In this document: positions 53,101 to 64,000 of the stretch, piece after piece
Position numbering within the stretch: position 1 is the first letter of the stretch
Layout: every line of letters starts with the position of its first letter
Assembly (NCBI RefSeq): GCF_900101905.1
Contig: NZ_FNAJ01000004.1
Coordinates: forward strand, 434,001 to 498,000
Origin: Myxococcus virescens
GTDB taxonomy: Bacteria; Myxococcota; Myxococcia; Myxococcales; Myxococcaceae
Direction of reading: 5' to 3'
Length of the DNA stretch: 64,000 nucleotides
Notes under the pieces: model-generated
The model's input: only the letters and a program-made list of their open reading frames with translations
Told to the model about the DNA's origin: nothing
Database searches by the model: none
Translations under genes and position numbers: made by a program

Positions 53101-53318
53101 CCCTGCGCGTCCGCGCCTCCGGACAGGTGCAGCTCCACGGCGATGACTTCGGCGCCGAAGCCACCGCCGTCGTCCGCCTGCGCGCGCGCCGCGCCCGGCA
53201 CGAGGACGCAGAGCACCAGCGCCAGCACCCCGAGGGCCCGGACTACTCGACCTCCCAGCTCAGCTTCAGCTCGAGCCCGAGGTTTCCAAACGAGGCGTCG
53301 TTGTTCTCGTTGTCCCAC
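50145..53318 (-). CDS. tamA: Outer-membrane assembly protein of the TamA/BamA group with seven POTRA repeats
   Basis: A 1057-residue Omp85-family protein. A signal peptide with an unusually long n-region (about 1-47) is followed by seven consecutive POTRA-like units (about 55-128, 130-207, 208-287, 288-366, 367-485 with a Pro-rich loop, 486-563 and 564-639). Each has the beta-alpha-alpha-beta-beta outline and the GN or GxxxLP-type turns. A 16-stranded Omp85 barrel (about 640-1057) ends in Phe, as expected for outer-membrane barrels. TamA normally has three POTRA domains and BamA five. Position directly after tamB supports the TamA role. The start is a GTG at 53318, overlapping tamB by 76 bases; no later good start exists before the hydrophobic core. 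Confidence 0.85.
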   Translation of the reverse strand: MGQREQRRLVWKPRARAEAELGGRVVRALGVLALVLCVLVPGAARAQADDGGGFGAEVIAVELHLSGGADAQGLSDLVAVRKGQTLTPGAVRRSVERLWATGRFTDVVARTEPVRGGVRLMFQLTPVSRLARLRFEGNSVLSDGELLEASSLLEGGPLDAEELQGAVSSVLQAYQRKGYDSTRVSVTQEPVTDGIAVVLTVDEGLPTRVRQVTFSGSPGLPLSRLLEVLALHPGQVFDRARLSSSLEELRTLLRGEGYWRAQVGAPAVLVEGSFASVAVPLMAGPRYVVRFHGNRHFPHGVLERVLAHDVSEPMDEVVAGRLARRMEVFYRYRGFHDVRVRPREVLRPDGEVVALVFDVEEGHPLRVADVRFHGNRGLPVETLRALLAEQVLAGMTRPELDLRMLDDPLNTEGRHGLEPPGVAPPPPASTVYVEDAWLEAVEAMNEAYREQGFLSAVVAFRGLTVDVVGRTAVADFDVEEGPQARLVKVDFEGVPPGLTAWVMGRRMREGAPLSFDTVESSRQALEQELGRQGYLFARVTTETGVGEDGTQATVIFRADAGPQVKVGKILVQGLTRTDPDLVLANLAVEEGKPIALDELTEGQRRLARLGVFRQVDIALADPTRREDTKDVLVTVQERPRLDGQVSGGYFLVDGPRITLDTAYRNLDGLGLSLLARGKINYAGWSAEALSRDRRIACQQTVPGGGPAPGCDVELQGLNGLGGRGNLALAQPRLFFLLPLQVGARLDLIGERVHRPSYVSSRFAAAAAMDWAAATWLNLSLSYEVENNRLRSRAGVLELLNRADRERLRYPFGDFALHSLRPSVTLDFRDDPANPRRGVVFVSSAEFTRGLSVRPTDVAGNRVDAYPIDGVKLSGSLSGYIPLGRRASVALSARAGTIIPLEEQAQAIGSKLFYLGGSSSLRGFREDGVLPEDVRGALQQRLRDCRALISPSGCSAELKAVLAGQVPASQGGELFTLGKAELRLPALSSVDLGLFFEAGNLWLDRTQFDPGRLRYTAGAGLRYVTPVGPLAFDVGFNLDPDESVNEATTQFHFSIGTF

Positions 53319-56300
53319 TGGGCCTGCGCGGAAAGTCGGTCATCGAAACGGTACTCGGCCCGCGCCCGCGTGCCGCGCCCGCTCACGGGTTGCGTCATAC
53401 CGATTTTAAGCTGCTCGCTCAGGAACTTCGACTCCAGTTGCGCGGTGGGCTCCGCTTGCCGGGTGGCATCGTTGTAGGTGGTCGAAATCTGCAGGGACAA
53501 ATCCCTCAACACGGGATTGCTGGGAAGAAAGCGCTGGAGCTGCCGATCCAGGCCCGACACGTTGAAGAGGGCCTCGGCCGCCAGGCCGGCGCTCGCCGAG
53601 GCCGCGGTATCCTGGTCTGACGAGGTGAAACCCAGCGTGAGGAGCGAGACGATGTCACCCTCCACCAGCGCCGGCTCCGAGGAGAGGAGAATCTGCGGGT
53701 CCGACGGCTTGCCGAAGGCGTGCAGCTTCACCATGTACTCGCGCACCTGCGTCTGGGCCTGGACCTCGAAGACAGGGTCGATTTGCGTGGGGTCCTGGAA
53801 CTCGAGCTGCCCCTGACTGATGGTGAAGGGGTTGTTCCGGAAGAACGCCTGGCTGCCCTCGGCCAGCTCCACCCGGCCCAGCAGTCCCGGCCGCAGGTCC
53901 GTCCCCGTCAACCGCACGTCCCCCAGCAGGCGGGCCTTCGCCAGGTTGTTGTCCACGCGGACATCGCCGAAGTGGACGTTCACGTCCCAGATGACCCAGG
54001 GCTTCGGAGGCTCACCGGACGACGAGGACGAGCCCGCCGCCAGGTGGGTGGTGCGCTTCTGCATCGTCTTCAGCAGCGCATCCACGTCCAGCGGCTTCTG
54101 GTAGCGCATCTTCACGATGTCCATGCCACCGGTGACGGTGAAGCCCTTGGGCGGACCAATCACCTGGAGCAGGCCGGAGAAGGTCGCGGGCAGGTCCTCC
54201 GTGAGCCGGTAGGGCACCTCGTCCAGTTGGATGGTGAGGCCCAGCCGCTGCGGCAGGAAGCGCTCCAGCCGCACGTCGCCGCGCGCGGACACGCGGCCTT
54301 CGTTGAGCTGGCCCTGCAGGTGCTCCACCAGCACGCGCTGGCCCGTCAGCTCCACGCGCCCGGCCATGTTGCGCACCTGGACGGGCCAGTCCCGCAGCGC
54401 CAGCCGCATGTCGAACAGCTCCGCGGAGCCCACCACGGAGGGCTTCTCCAGCGTCCCGGAGGCCTCGGCGTCCACGGTGATGCGCCCGGAGGAGCGCTCC
54501 ACCATGGCGGGCATCAACGACTCCAGCAGGCGCAAATCCAACCCGCCCCGCAGTGTCACGTTCAGGCCGCGCGGGCTCATCCACCCGCCCAGCGACAGGT
54601 CCACGTGCTGCCCCGTGAAGCGGAAGGGCTGCACGTCCGTCCGCCCGGCCGAGTGCGCCAGCACGATGGGGCCCGCGTTCTCCCCGCGCAAATCGTCGCG
54701 GGAGAGGACCAGCCGCTCCACGGTGGCGTTCACCTGCGAGCCCGCGGGCTCCAAAAGCAGGCCCTTGGCGCTCACCGTGCCCGACAAGGCCCCGCTGACG
54801 CCCGCCCACAGCGGCGCGTCCGGCAGCAGCGGGCGAATCTCCGGCAACGAGAACGAGCCCTGGGCTTCATAGGGCCAGTTGTCCTGCACCTTCATGCGGA
54901 TGCGGCCGGTGGCGTCCCGGAAGGGGTGGCCCCACACCTCGAAGTTCTTCCCCACCATGCGCCCGGTGAGGTCCATGGCGCCCAGGTTCCGCTCGGCGAA
55001 GGTGACGCGCGGCGCGCGCAGCGTGACGTCCACCACCGGCACATCGGCGGTGCCCGACACGACGCCGTCCATCACCATGGTGCCCTGGATGCCCATGCGC
55101 TCGGCGAGCTCCGGGTCCACCGCCTCGGCCAGCGACAGGCCGTCTCCGCCGAAGCGGTAGTCCAGCCCGCCCTCGAACGTGAAGGTGCCCTCCGCCCAGG
55201 TGCGGCCCAGCGGCCCCGTGAGGGTGGTCCGCTCCAGCACCATCGCCTTGCCATCCACGAAGCGCAGCCGCGCCGCGCCGTCGCCCATGCGCCGGCCCAG
55301 ATAGGTGGTGTCCTTGACGTCGAACGCCACCAGCCCCTCCAGCTTCTCCACGGGGCTGTCCACCTCCACGCGGCCGGTGGCCGTTCCACCCAGCGTGCCC
55401 TGCATCACCGCGAGCGACGGACTCAGGCCCGCCACCACGTCCACCAGGTCCTCGTTGCGCCCCTGCGGGACGTTCACCTCCAGGCGCAGGTTGAGCAGCC
55501 GCCCGAAGGACACGCCTGCCTTGCCGTAATACTGGGTGCGGCCCTTTTGACCGGAGAAGGCGGGGAACGTGAGCAGGCTGTCCTTGTAGGCCAGCTTCCC
55601 CTGCATCACCCCCAGCGACAGGTTCCAGAACTCGAAGTCGCGGAAGGACAGCCCCGCCTCCACCTTCACGTCCGACGCGGGTCCGGTAATCGCGTAGGTG
55701 GCGTGGCCCCGTCCGGCCCAGGGCAGGCCCGCGATGTGACCGAAGTCCGCCAGGTCCACGTCGCCCTGTCCGTGGATGTCCAGGCCCAGCCCGCCCGCCA
55801 GCAGGAGCACGACGTCGCCCGTCACGCGTGAGTGGCCCACCTCCGCGTTGACGTGGCTGAAGGCCACACGGTCCGCCTGGAGCTTCACCTGCGCCTGCGC
55901 GCGGGCCTTGTCGAACTCCAGAATCGTGAGGCCGTCCTTCGGCTGCGTGTCGAACGCATGCGTGGCCAGCACGAACTTCCCGGTCCGCAGGTCCAACGGC
56001 CCTGACAGGGAGAAGCGCGGCAGCAGGTTGCCGGACAGCCGCGCGTCCAGCGTGGCCGGGAAGTCCACCCAGGAGCCCTTCACCCCCGCCCGGTCCAGGA
56101 TGCGGCCCAACGACGCGTCCTCCGTCGTCAACGACACCTCCAGCGGGAAGTTCGGCGTGAGTCCCAGCCGCCCCGTCGCGCGCACCTTGCCCGCGCCCAC
56201 GGGCAGGGTGAGCTCCTCCAGGCGGACGTCTTCACCCGAGTACGACAGGCGCGCGTGAAGGTTCGTCGGGCCGAAGTCCCCGTAACCCAGGCTGTTGCCC

Positions 56301-57172
56301 GACAGCTCCAGCGACACCGCGGGAGACGCCACCTTCCCCGCGATGGACACACGCGACCAGAGGTGCCCCGTCGCCGGGCTGGGAATCAGCCGCGCCTGGT
56401 ACAGCGCGCGCAGCGGGAGGAACACCTGCGCGTCCAGCGCCAGCCGCGGCGCGCACAGCGAATCCACGCGGCCGGACACCGTGGTGGTGATGTCGTCGAG
56501 CGACACCTCGGCGCGCTCCAGCTCCAGCAGGGCCTCGTCCGGGTCCAACGCGCCCGCGATGACCAGCTGCCCCAGCGCCAGCTCGCGTCCGTCCGGGCCC
56601 AGGCGCACCCGGCCGCGCCGGGCCTCCACGTCCAGTTCGATGACGCCCCACTGCTCGTCCCAGCGAACGTCCAACTCGTCCACGTCCACGCGCCGGCCCT
56701 CAGGCAGCGCCAGGCGCAGCTCCGCGCCGGAGATGTCGAGCTTCGCCACGCGCAGGTGCTCGAGCGGCTCCAGGAAGCAGAAGTTGGACTTGGGCTCCGA
56801 CGGCGACGAGGGCTGCGACAAATCCAGCGCCACGCGCGGCCGGGATGCCTTCACCTGGGCCAGCGTCAGCCGGCCCCGAAGTGGCTGGAGGAAGCCGAGT
56901 TGCACCTCCGCCCTGTCCACGGCCACCAGCGGCGAGTCCGTGCCGGGGAGGAACAGCGAGAAGCCGTGCACCACCACGCGGGAGCCCAGCGGGTCCAACT
57001 CGCAGCGGCCGAGCCCCACATCCAGGCCCAGCACGTCTGGCAGGTGCCGGCGGCCCAGCGTGCACGCCACCTCCCAGGACTCCGGCATGCGCAACAGGAG
57101 CACGCTCCCCGACAAGACGAGGAGCACCAACAGCAGCGCCCTGCGCGCACCGTGGCGGCCCTGAGAGGACAA
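53243..57172 (-). CDS. tamB: Translocation and assembly module protein TamB
   Basis: A 1309-residue protein anchored by one N-terminal helix (about 11-28, ALLLVLLVLSGSVLLL). A very long region of repeated beta segments follows, giving the elongated AsmA/TamB-type groove (LDLSQPSSPSEPK, VSLDDITTTVSGRVD, IHGQGDVDLADFGHIAG, VDAEASGTLEKPSVVGSAELFD). The DUF490/TamB C-terminal domain (about 1000-1309) carries LGDVRLTGTDLRPGLLGRVELAEGS, RFDDRLSAQAQWD and ELKLSWEVE at the end. TamB moves lipids or outer-membrane proteins between membranes with TamA. The start is a TTG at 57172, five bases past the upstream gene's stop. The TTG start and the 76-base overlap with tamA are unusual. Confidence 0.9.
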   Translation of the reverse strand: MSSQGRHGARRALLLVLLVLSGSVLLLRMPESWEVACTLGRRHLPDVLGLDVGLGRCELDPLGSRVVVHGFSLFLPGTDSPLVAVDRAEVQLGFLQPLRGRLTLAQVKASRPRVALDLSQPSSPSEPKSNFCFLEPLEHLRVAKLDISGAELRLALPEGRRVDVDELDVRWDEQWGVIELDVEARRGRVRLGPDGRELALGQLVIAGALDPDEALLELERAEVSLDDITTTVSGRVDSLCAPRLALDAQVFLPLRALYQARLIPSPATGHLWSRVSIAGKVASPAVSLELSGNSLGYGDFGPTNLHARLSYSGEDVRLEELTLPVGAGKVRATGRLGLTPNFPLEVSLTTEDASLGRILDRAGVKGSWVDFPATLDARLSGNLLPRFSLSGPLDLRTGKFVLATHAFDTQPKDGLTILEFDKARAQAQVKLQADRVAFSHVNAEVGHSRVTGDVVLLLAGGLGLDIHGQGDVDLADFGHIAGLPWAGRGHATYAITGPASDVKVEAGLSFRDFEFWNLSLGVMQGKLAYKDSLLTFPAFSGQKGRTQYYGKAGVSFGRLLNLRLEVNVPQGRNEDLVDVVAGLSPSLAVMQGTLGGTATGRVEVDSPVEKLEGLVAFDVKDTTYLGRRMGDGAARLRFVDGKAMVLERTTLTGPLGRTWAEGTFTFEGGLDYRFGGDGLSLAEAVDPELAERMGIQGTMVMDGVVSGTADVPVVDVTLRAPRVTFAERNLGAMDLTGRMVGKNFEVWGHPFRDATGRIRMKVQDNWPYEAQGSFSLPEIRPLLPDAPLWAGVSGALSGTVSAKGLLLEPAGSQVNATVERLVLSRDDLRGENAGPIVLAHSAGRTDVQPFRFTGQHVDLSLGGWMSPRGLNVTLRGGLDLRLLESLMPAMVERSSGRITVDAEASGTLEKPSVVGSAELFDMRLALRDWPVQVRNMAGRVELTGQRVLVEHLQGQLNEGRVSARGDVRLERFLPQRLGLTIQLDEVPYRLTEDLPATFSGLLQVIGPPKGFTVTGGMDIVKMRYQKPLDVDALLKTMQKRTTHLAAGSSSSSGEPPKPWVIWDVNVHFGDVRVDNNLAKARLLGDVRLTGTDLRPGLLGRVELAEGSQAFFRNNPFTISQGQLEFQDPTQIDPVFEVQAQTQVREYMVKLHAFGKPSDPQILLSSEPALVEGDIVSLLTLGFTSSDQDTAASASAGLAAEALFNVSGLDRQLQRFLPSNPVLRDLSLQISTTYNDATRQAEPTAQLESKFLSEQLKIGMTQPVSGRGTRARAEYRFDDRLSAQAQWDNENNDASFGNLGLELKLSWEVE

Positions 57173-57177
57173 AGCCG

Positions 57178-58122
57178 CTACAGCTTACCCAGCCCTTCGA
57201 GGTAGCGGTCGATCTCCGCGAGGTCCACCTTGCTGCTCGTCGTCCTGGGGAGCGTCGACGCCGAAGCGCTCGGCCGCTCGGCCGCTTGCCCAGCGGGCGA
57301 GTTCACCCCGAGCAGGCCCAGGTTCTTCCCGATGCGATGCACCAGCTCCGCGGACACCGTCTGTTCGCGCGCGAGGAAGGCCTCGAAGAGCGCGTTGTCG
57401 CACAGCGTGTTGATGACGCGAGGCGAGCCGGACGAGTGCTGGTGTACGGCCAGCAGCGCCTCCGGGCTGAAGGGCATGCGCGGGCAGCCCGCGAGCCGGA
57501 GGCGGTGCTTGACGTAGGCCTCGGTCGACTCGGCGGTGAAGGGCTCCAGCCGGTAGCGCATGGCCACGCGCTGCGCGAGCGGCGGGTCCAGCTTCAGGTT
57601 CTTTTCGATTTCCGGCAGGCCGAAGAAGACGAAGGAGATGAGCTTGCGCTCCGGCACTTCCAGGTTGAGCAGCCCCCGGAACTCCTCCATCAGCTCGCGT
57701 GTCTCCAGCATCTGCGCCTCGTCGATGAGGACGACGGCCTTCTTGCCGGACTCGTAGATTTGGAGCAGCCGCTGGTACAGCTGCGACAGCAGCGCCAGCT
57801 TCTCCTGCGCCGGATTCTCCACGCCCAGTTGCAGCGCGATGCGGCGCAGCAGCCAGTTGGCGGTGATGCCGGAGTGGATGATGACGAGCAGCGCGGCCTC
57901 GTACTCGGACTCCGGAAGCGAGTCGAGCATGCGGCGGGCCAGCGTCGTCTTCCCCGCGCCGATGTCACCGACGAGGATGGACAGGCCCTTCATATAGCTC
58001 ACGGCGTGCATCAGCCGGGTGAGCGCCTGCGAGTGCTGCGCCGAGTTGTAATAGAAGCGGCTGACGGGAGCGTTGGAGAAGGGCTCCTGGGTCAGCTCGA
58101 AGAAGTCCAGGTACGTAGTCAT
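57178..58122 (-). CDS. ExeA-like AAA ATPase
   Basis: A 314-residue AAA+ ATPase of the ExeA/MshM type. The opening YLDFFELTQEPFSNAP is followed by Walker A VGDIGAGKTTLARRML and Walker B VVLIDEAQML. The family's ending PRVINTLCDNALFEAF leads to a short variable tail of about 50 residues. Unlike ExeA it has no TM helix or peptidoglycan-binding domain. ATG at 58122. In Myxococcus such small ATPases may help assemble envelope machines; what this one acts on is unknown. Lies between the TPR gene and tamB. Confidence 0.85.
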   Translation of the reverse strand: MTTYLDFFELTQEPFSNAPVSRFYYNSAQHSQALTRLMHAVSYMKGLSILVGDIGAGKTTLARRMLDSLPESEYEAALLVIIHSGITANWLLRRIALQLGVENPAQEKLALLSQLYQRLLQIYESGKKAVVLIDEAQMLETRELMEEFRGLLNLEVPERKLISFVFFGLPEIEKNLKLDPPLAQRVAMRYRLEPFTAESTEAYVKHRLRLAGCPRMPFSPEALLAVHQHSSGSPRVINTLCDNALFEAFLAREQTVSAELVHRIGKNLGLLGVNSPAGQAAERPSASASTLPRTTSSKVDLAEIDRYLEGLGKL

Positions 58123-58149
58123 GGGCTCGCCGGACCTCGCGGGGTGCAA

Positions 58150-61320
<3,171 letters not shown>

Positions 61321-61396
61321 CGAGCGGTGGGCTTCCAGCAGGCCGAAACCCCTTGAACTTCGCGGGTTTCCATCCTCAGCAAGGGGGAGTGTCGGA

Positions 61397-61425
61397 GGCT
61401 AACGGAAAGCTCCGACGCGGGTCAA
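61397..61425 (-). promoter_or_regulatory. Possible promoter with overlapping dyad for the SgmX-like gene
   Basis: On the minus strand TTGACC (61425-61420) and TTAGCC (61402-61397) are 17 bases apart, about 77 bases before the ATG at 61320. A 7-base dyad, GTCGGAG (61391-61397) / CTCCGAC (61410-61416), overlaps the -10 and spacer and could be an operator. Confidence 0.4.
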
Positions 61426-61430
61426 GAAAC

Positions 61431-61450
61431 GGCCCGGCTCCCCCCGGGCC
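61431..61450 (-). terminator. Rho-independent terminator after accC
   Basis: GGCCCGG (61431-61437) and CCGGGCC (61444-61450) form a 7-base-pair stem with a 6-base loop; on the minus strand it is followed by GTTTCTT, about 60 bases past the accC stop. Confidence 0.65.
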
Positions 61451-61508
61451 GGATCACCTGCTTGCGTAGCGGCCCGACAAGCGGGAATTCACACCACGTG
61501 GATGGGTG

Positions 61509-62894
61509 CTACGGCGTCTCCTCGACGGCCTTCTTCAGCCGCCGGGAGCCCGTCTCGCTCGCGAGCAAGCGCTCCACGAACCGGGTGTCGTAATTGCCCT
61601 CCTGGAAGGACTCTTCCGCGAGCGCGGCCCGGTGGAACGGAATGTTGGTGCGGATGCCTTCCACGACGTATTCGCCCAGGGCGCGCTGCATGCGGCGGAT
61701 GGCCGTGGCCCGGTCCTCCGCGTGGACGATGAGCTTCGACAGGAGGCTGTCGTAGTACGGCAGCACCGTGTAGTTCTCATAGGCGCCCGAGTCCACGCGC
61801 ACCCCGTAGCCGCCCGGCACGCTGTAGCCGGTAATCTTCCCGGGCCAGGGGGCGAAGGTAATCGGGTCCTCGGCGTTCACCCGGCACTCGATGGCGTGGC
61901 CACGAATCTGGACGTCCTCCTGCTTGAAGCGCAGGGGCTCCCCATAGGCCAGGCGGATCTGCTCGCTCACCAGGTCCACGCCCGTGACGAGCTCCGTCAC
62001 CGGGTGCTCCACCTGGATGCGCGTGTTCATCTCCATGAAGTAGAACTCGCCGCGCTCGTCGAGCAGGTACTCGATGGTGCCCACGTTGTTGTACGCGAGC
62101 CTGCGCATGGCGTTCACGGACACCTCGCCCATGCGCTTGCGCAGCTCCGGCGTCAGCGCTGGCGACGGGCTCTCCTCAATGAGCTTCTGGTGTCGGCGCT
62201 GCACCGAGCACTCGCGCTCATTGAGGTGGACGATGTTGCCGTGCTCGTCCGCGACGATCTGGATTTCGATGTGGCGCGGCTTCTCCACGTAGCGCTCGAT
62301 GTAGAGGTCGCCATTGGAGAACGACGCCACGGCCTCCGCCTGGGCGGTGGAGAAGGCCTGCGCCAGCGCGCCCGGCTCGCGGACGATCTTCATCCCCTTG
62401 CCGCCGCCACCGGCGGCCGCCTTGAGGATGACGGGGAAGCCAATCTCGCGGGCGAAGGCCTCCGCCTCACGCGGGTCCTTCACGGTGCCGGGGCTGCCCG
62501 GAAGCAGCGGCAGTCCCGCCTCGCGCGCGGCCTGGCGGGCGCGCACCTTGTTGCCCATCAGTCGGAGCATCTCCGGCCGGGGGCCAATGAAGCGAATCTT
62601 GCAGTTCTCGCAGACCTCCGCGAACTCGGCGTTCTCCGACAGGAAGCCGTAGCCCGGGTGGATGGCGTCCGCGCGGGTGATTTCGGCGGCGGACAGCAGC
62701 TGCGGGACGTTGAGGTAGCTCTCCTTGGACGCCGGCGGGCCGATGCACACTGCCTCGTCTGCGAAGCGGACATGGAGCGCGTTGGCGTCCGCCGTGGAGT
62801 GCACCGCGACCGTGGCGATGCCCAACTCCCGGCAGGCGCGGATGACCCGCAGGGCAATCTCCCCGCGGTTGGCGATCAGCACCTTCTTGAACAC
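61509..62894 (-). CDS. accC: Acetyl-CoA carboxylase biotin carboxylase subunit
   Basis: A 461-residue ATP-grasp enzyme that carboxylates biotin on AccB. The opening [19 protein letters not shown] is diagnostic; [30 protein letters not shown] (glycine loop), [13 protein letters not shown] and [14 protein letters not shown] (metal and catalytic) follow. Length is normal (E. coli 449). The start is GTG at 62894 with GGAG nine bases upstream; readings further upstream are not supported. Lies 73 bases after accB, one operon with it. Confidence 0.95.
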   Translation of the reverse strand: MFKKVLIANRGEIALRVIRACRELGIATVAVHSTADANALHVRFADEAVCIGPPASKESYLNVPQLLSAAEITRADAIHPGYGFLSENAEFAEVCENCKIRFIGPRPEMLRLMGNKVRARQAAREAGLPLLPGSPGTVKDPREAEAFAREIGFPVILKAAAGGGGKGMKIVREPGALAQAFSTAQAEAVASFSNGDLYIERYVEKPRHIEIQIVADEHGNIVHLNERECSVQRRHQKLIEESPSPALTPELRKRMGEVSVNAMRRLAYNNVGTIEYLLDERGEFYFMEMNTRIQVEHPVTELVTGVDLVSEQIRLAYGEPLRFKQEDVQIRGHAIECRVNAEDPITFAPWPGKITGYSVPGGYGVRVDSGAYENYTVLPYYDSLLSKLIVHAEDRATAIRRMQRALGEYVVEGIRTNIPFHRAALAEESFQEGNYDTRFVERLLASETGSRRLKKAVEETP

Positions 62895-62967
62895 GTGGGT
62901 GTCTCCGTCAGGGCCGTCATGAGGAGCGGCTCGCCCGTGGGATACGGGCGGCGCGCCAGCCTCATCT

Positions 62968-63567
62968 TCAGGCCACTTCGATGCGGAACAGCGCCTGACC
63001 GAACTCCACCGGCCGGCCGTTCTCCACGAGGATTTCCGCCACCCGGCCGGAGACCTCGGACTCAATCTCGTTCATCAGCTTCATCGCTTCGATGATGCAG
63101 AGCACCTGACCCTTCTTCACGATGGAGCCCACCTCCACGAAGGGAGGCTGGTCCGGCGCGGGGGTCCGGTAGAACGTCCCCACGAAGGGGCTCGTCACCT
63201 GGTGGCCAGGCTTCTCCACCGGCTTCTCGGCGGCCGGAGCCGGCGCCGCGGGAGCAGCGGCCGGCGGCGGAGCGGCGACGCGAGGAGCGGCCGGGGCGGT
63301 GTACTCCACCCCGACACTCGCGGCGACGGGAGCCGGCGCGGCGTGGTGGACGATGGTCGTCTCGGGCCCCTGGCCGCGGCGGATGAAGAGCTTCTCCTCG
63401 CCGCGCTTCCAGACCAGCCTCGTGACGTCCGAGGACTCAAGAATCTCCACGATCTGCCGCAGGGCATCCACGTCCAGGGACGTGCCACCCGTGTCAGCGG
63501 GACCGCTCGAGGCGGCCTCCGTCCGAGCGGGCGCCTGGGCCCGGGTCGACTTGCGCTTCGTTGCCAT
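62968..63567 (-). CDS. accB: Acetyl-CoA carboxylase biotin carboxyl carrier protein
   Basis: A 199-residue protein that carries biotin between AccC and the carboxyltransferase. The N-terminal region (about 33-70, [26 protein letters not shown]) is the usual helix-hairpin. An Ala/Pro-rich flexible linker (about 80-115) precedes the biotinyl domain (about 120-199) with the biotin-accepting lysine in [13 protein letters not shown] at 63567, followed by a Lys/Arg/Ala stretch. Lies between efp and accC on the same strand. Confidence 0.95.
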   Translation of the reverse strand: MATKRKSTRAQAPARTEAASSGPADTGGTSLDVDALRQIVEILESSDVTRLVWKRGEEKLFIRRGQGPETTIVHHAAPAPVAASVGVEYTAPAAPRVAAPPPAAAPAAPAPAAEKPVEKPGHQVTSPFVGTFYRTPAPDQPPFVEVGSIVKKGQVLCIIEAMKLMNEIESEVSGRVAEILVENGRPVEFGQALFRIEVA

Positions 63568-63610
63568 ATCTCGCGTCCCCTTCCCTCCGGCGTCGCTGCC
63601 GAGCTGCGAA

Positions 63611-64000
63611 CTAGCCCCTGGTGGCCACGCGCGTCAGGTACTTGCCGTCGCGCGTATCGATCTTCAGCACGTCACCCTCTTCGATGAAGAGCGGGACGTT
63701 GACGGAATAGCCGGTCTCCAGGACGGCGGGCTTCAGTGCGCCGGAGACCGTGTCACCGCGGATGCCCGGGTCACACTGGGTGACCTTGAGGTCCACGGAG
63801 TTCGGCAGTGTCACACCAATGGCCTTGCCATTGTAGAAGAGGACACTGACGTTGATGTTCTCCTTCAGGAAGTTCTTCGCCTCTCCGAGCACCTTCTCAC
63901 CGAGGAAGGTCTGCTCGTAGTTGCGGGTGTCCATGAAGTAGAACTCTTCGCCCTGGACATAGAGGTACTGCATGTCCTTCTCTTCGATGTCGGGCTTACC
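63611..64000 (-). CDS. efp: Elongation factor P (5' end outside window)
   Basis: The C-terminal 129 residues of EF-P, which relieves ribosome stalling at consecutive prolines. Domains II and III are visible: [73 protein letters not shown], then [31 protein letters not shown]. The N-terminal domain with the modifiable loop residue lies beyond position 64000. First visible gene of efp-accB-accC; 43 bases separate it from accB. Confidence 0.93.
   Translation of the reverse strand, partial: GKPDIEEKDMQYLYVQGEEFYFMDTRNYEQTFLGEKVLGEAKNFLKENINVSVLFYNGKAIGVTLPNSVDLKVTQCDPGIRGDTVSGALKPAVLETGYSVNVPLFIEEGDVLKIDTRDGKYLTRVATRG

Overview
This is high-GC DNA (about 70% by eye, strong G/C bias at third codon positions) from a myxobacterium, almost certainly Myxococcus or a close relative. 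The support is a DUSAM-domain gene, a CarF-family desaturase, a GYF/AgmX-type zinc-ribbon protein, many small lipoproteins and PEGA proteins, and a block (tolQRAB, a tamA/tamB pair, an SgmX-like TPR protein, accC/accB/efp) whose order I recall from the Myxococcus core chromosome. About 55 protein genes and one RNA gene are supported. I see no IS element, tRNA, rRNA operon, CRISPR array or prophage.

Layout. 1-6.5 kb: a DksA/TraR-type zinc-finger gene (cut by the window edge) and deoC, two tandem ComEC-like metallo-beta-lactamase (MBL) proteins plus a DUF3006 gene, then a zinc-ribbon/GYF/AgmX membrane protein divergent from a FYDLN-acid protein. 6.6-9 kb: a plastocyanin-like lipoprotein, a zinc-ribbon coiled-coil protein and RNase HI. 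9-16.2 kb: an accessory operon hsdR-hsdM-hsdS-mrr (type I restriction-modification plus an Mrr-type nuclease), partly lower in GC. 16.2-19.9 kb: an accessory patch with a Cys-rich lipoprotein plus DUSAM gene, an ECF sigma factor with a C-terminal SnoaL-free helical extension, the RNase P RNA gene (rnpB), and a truncated second DUSAM copy running into the 3' end of rnpB.

19.9-33 kb: envelope and housekeeping genes (ftsY with a membrane anchor, an M1-like peptidase, PEGA proteins, lipoproteins, a cellulose-synthase-like glycosyltransferase, ddl, a C-terminal processing protease). 33-39.6 kb: an alpha/beta hydrolase, the cell-division operon ftsE-ftsX-envC, a CarF plasmalogen desaturase, and murI. 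39.6-44.8 kb: a lipoprotein and tolQ-tolR-tolA-tolB with no pal downstream. 44.8-50 kb: an aminotransferase, an exopolyphosphatase and MFS pair, an acyltransferase and a lipoprotein. 50-64 kb, all on the minus strand: efp, accB, accC, an SgmX-like TPR protein, an ExeA-like ATPase, tamB and a tamA with seven apparent POTRA repeats.

Much of the window builds or remodels the envelope: peptidoglycan precursors (ddl, murI), division-site hydrolysis (ftsEX-envC), outer-membrane constriction (Tol), outer-membrane assembly (TamA/TamB), membrane protein targeting (ftsY), fatty-acid supply (accBC) and ether-lipid desaturation (CarF). The most unusual points are the seven-POTRA tamA overlapping tamB, the paired MBL proteins with degenerate Ada-like tails, the DUSAM duplication around rnpB, and the Cys-rich lipoprotein/DUSAM pair.
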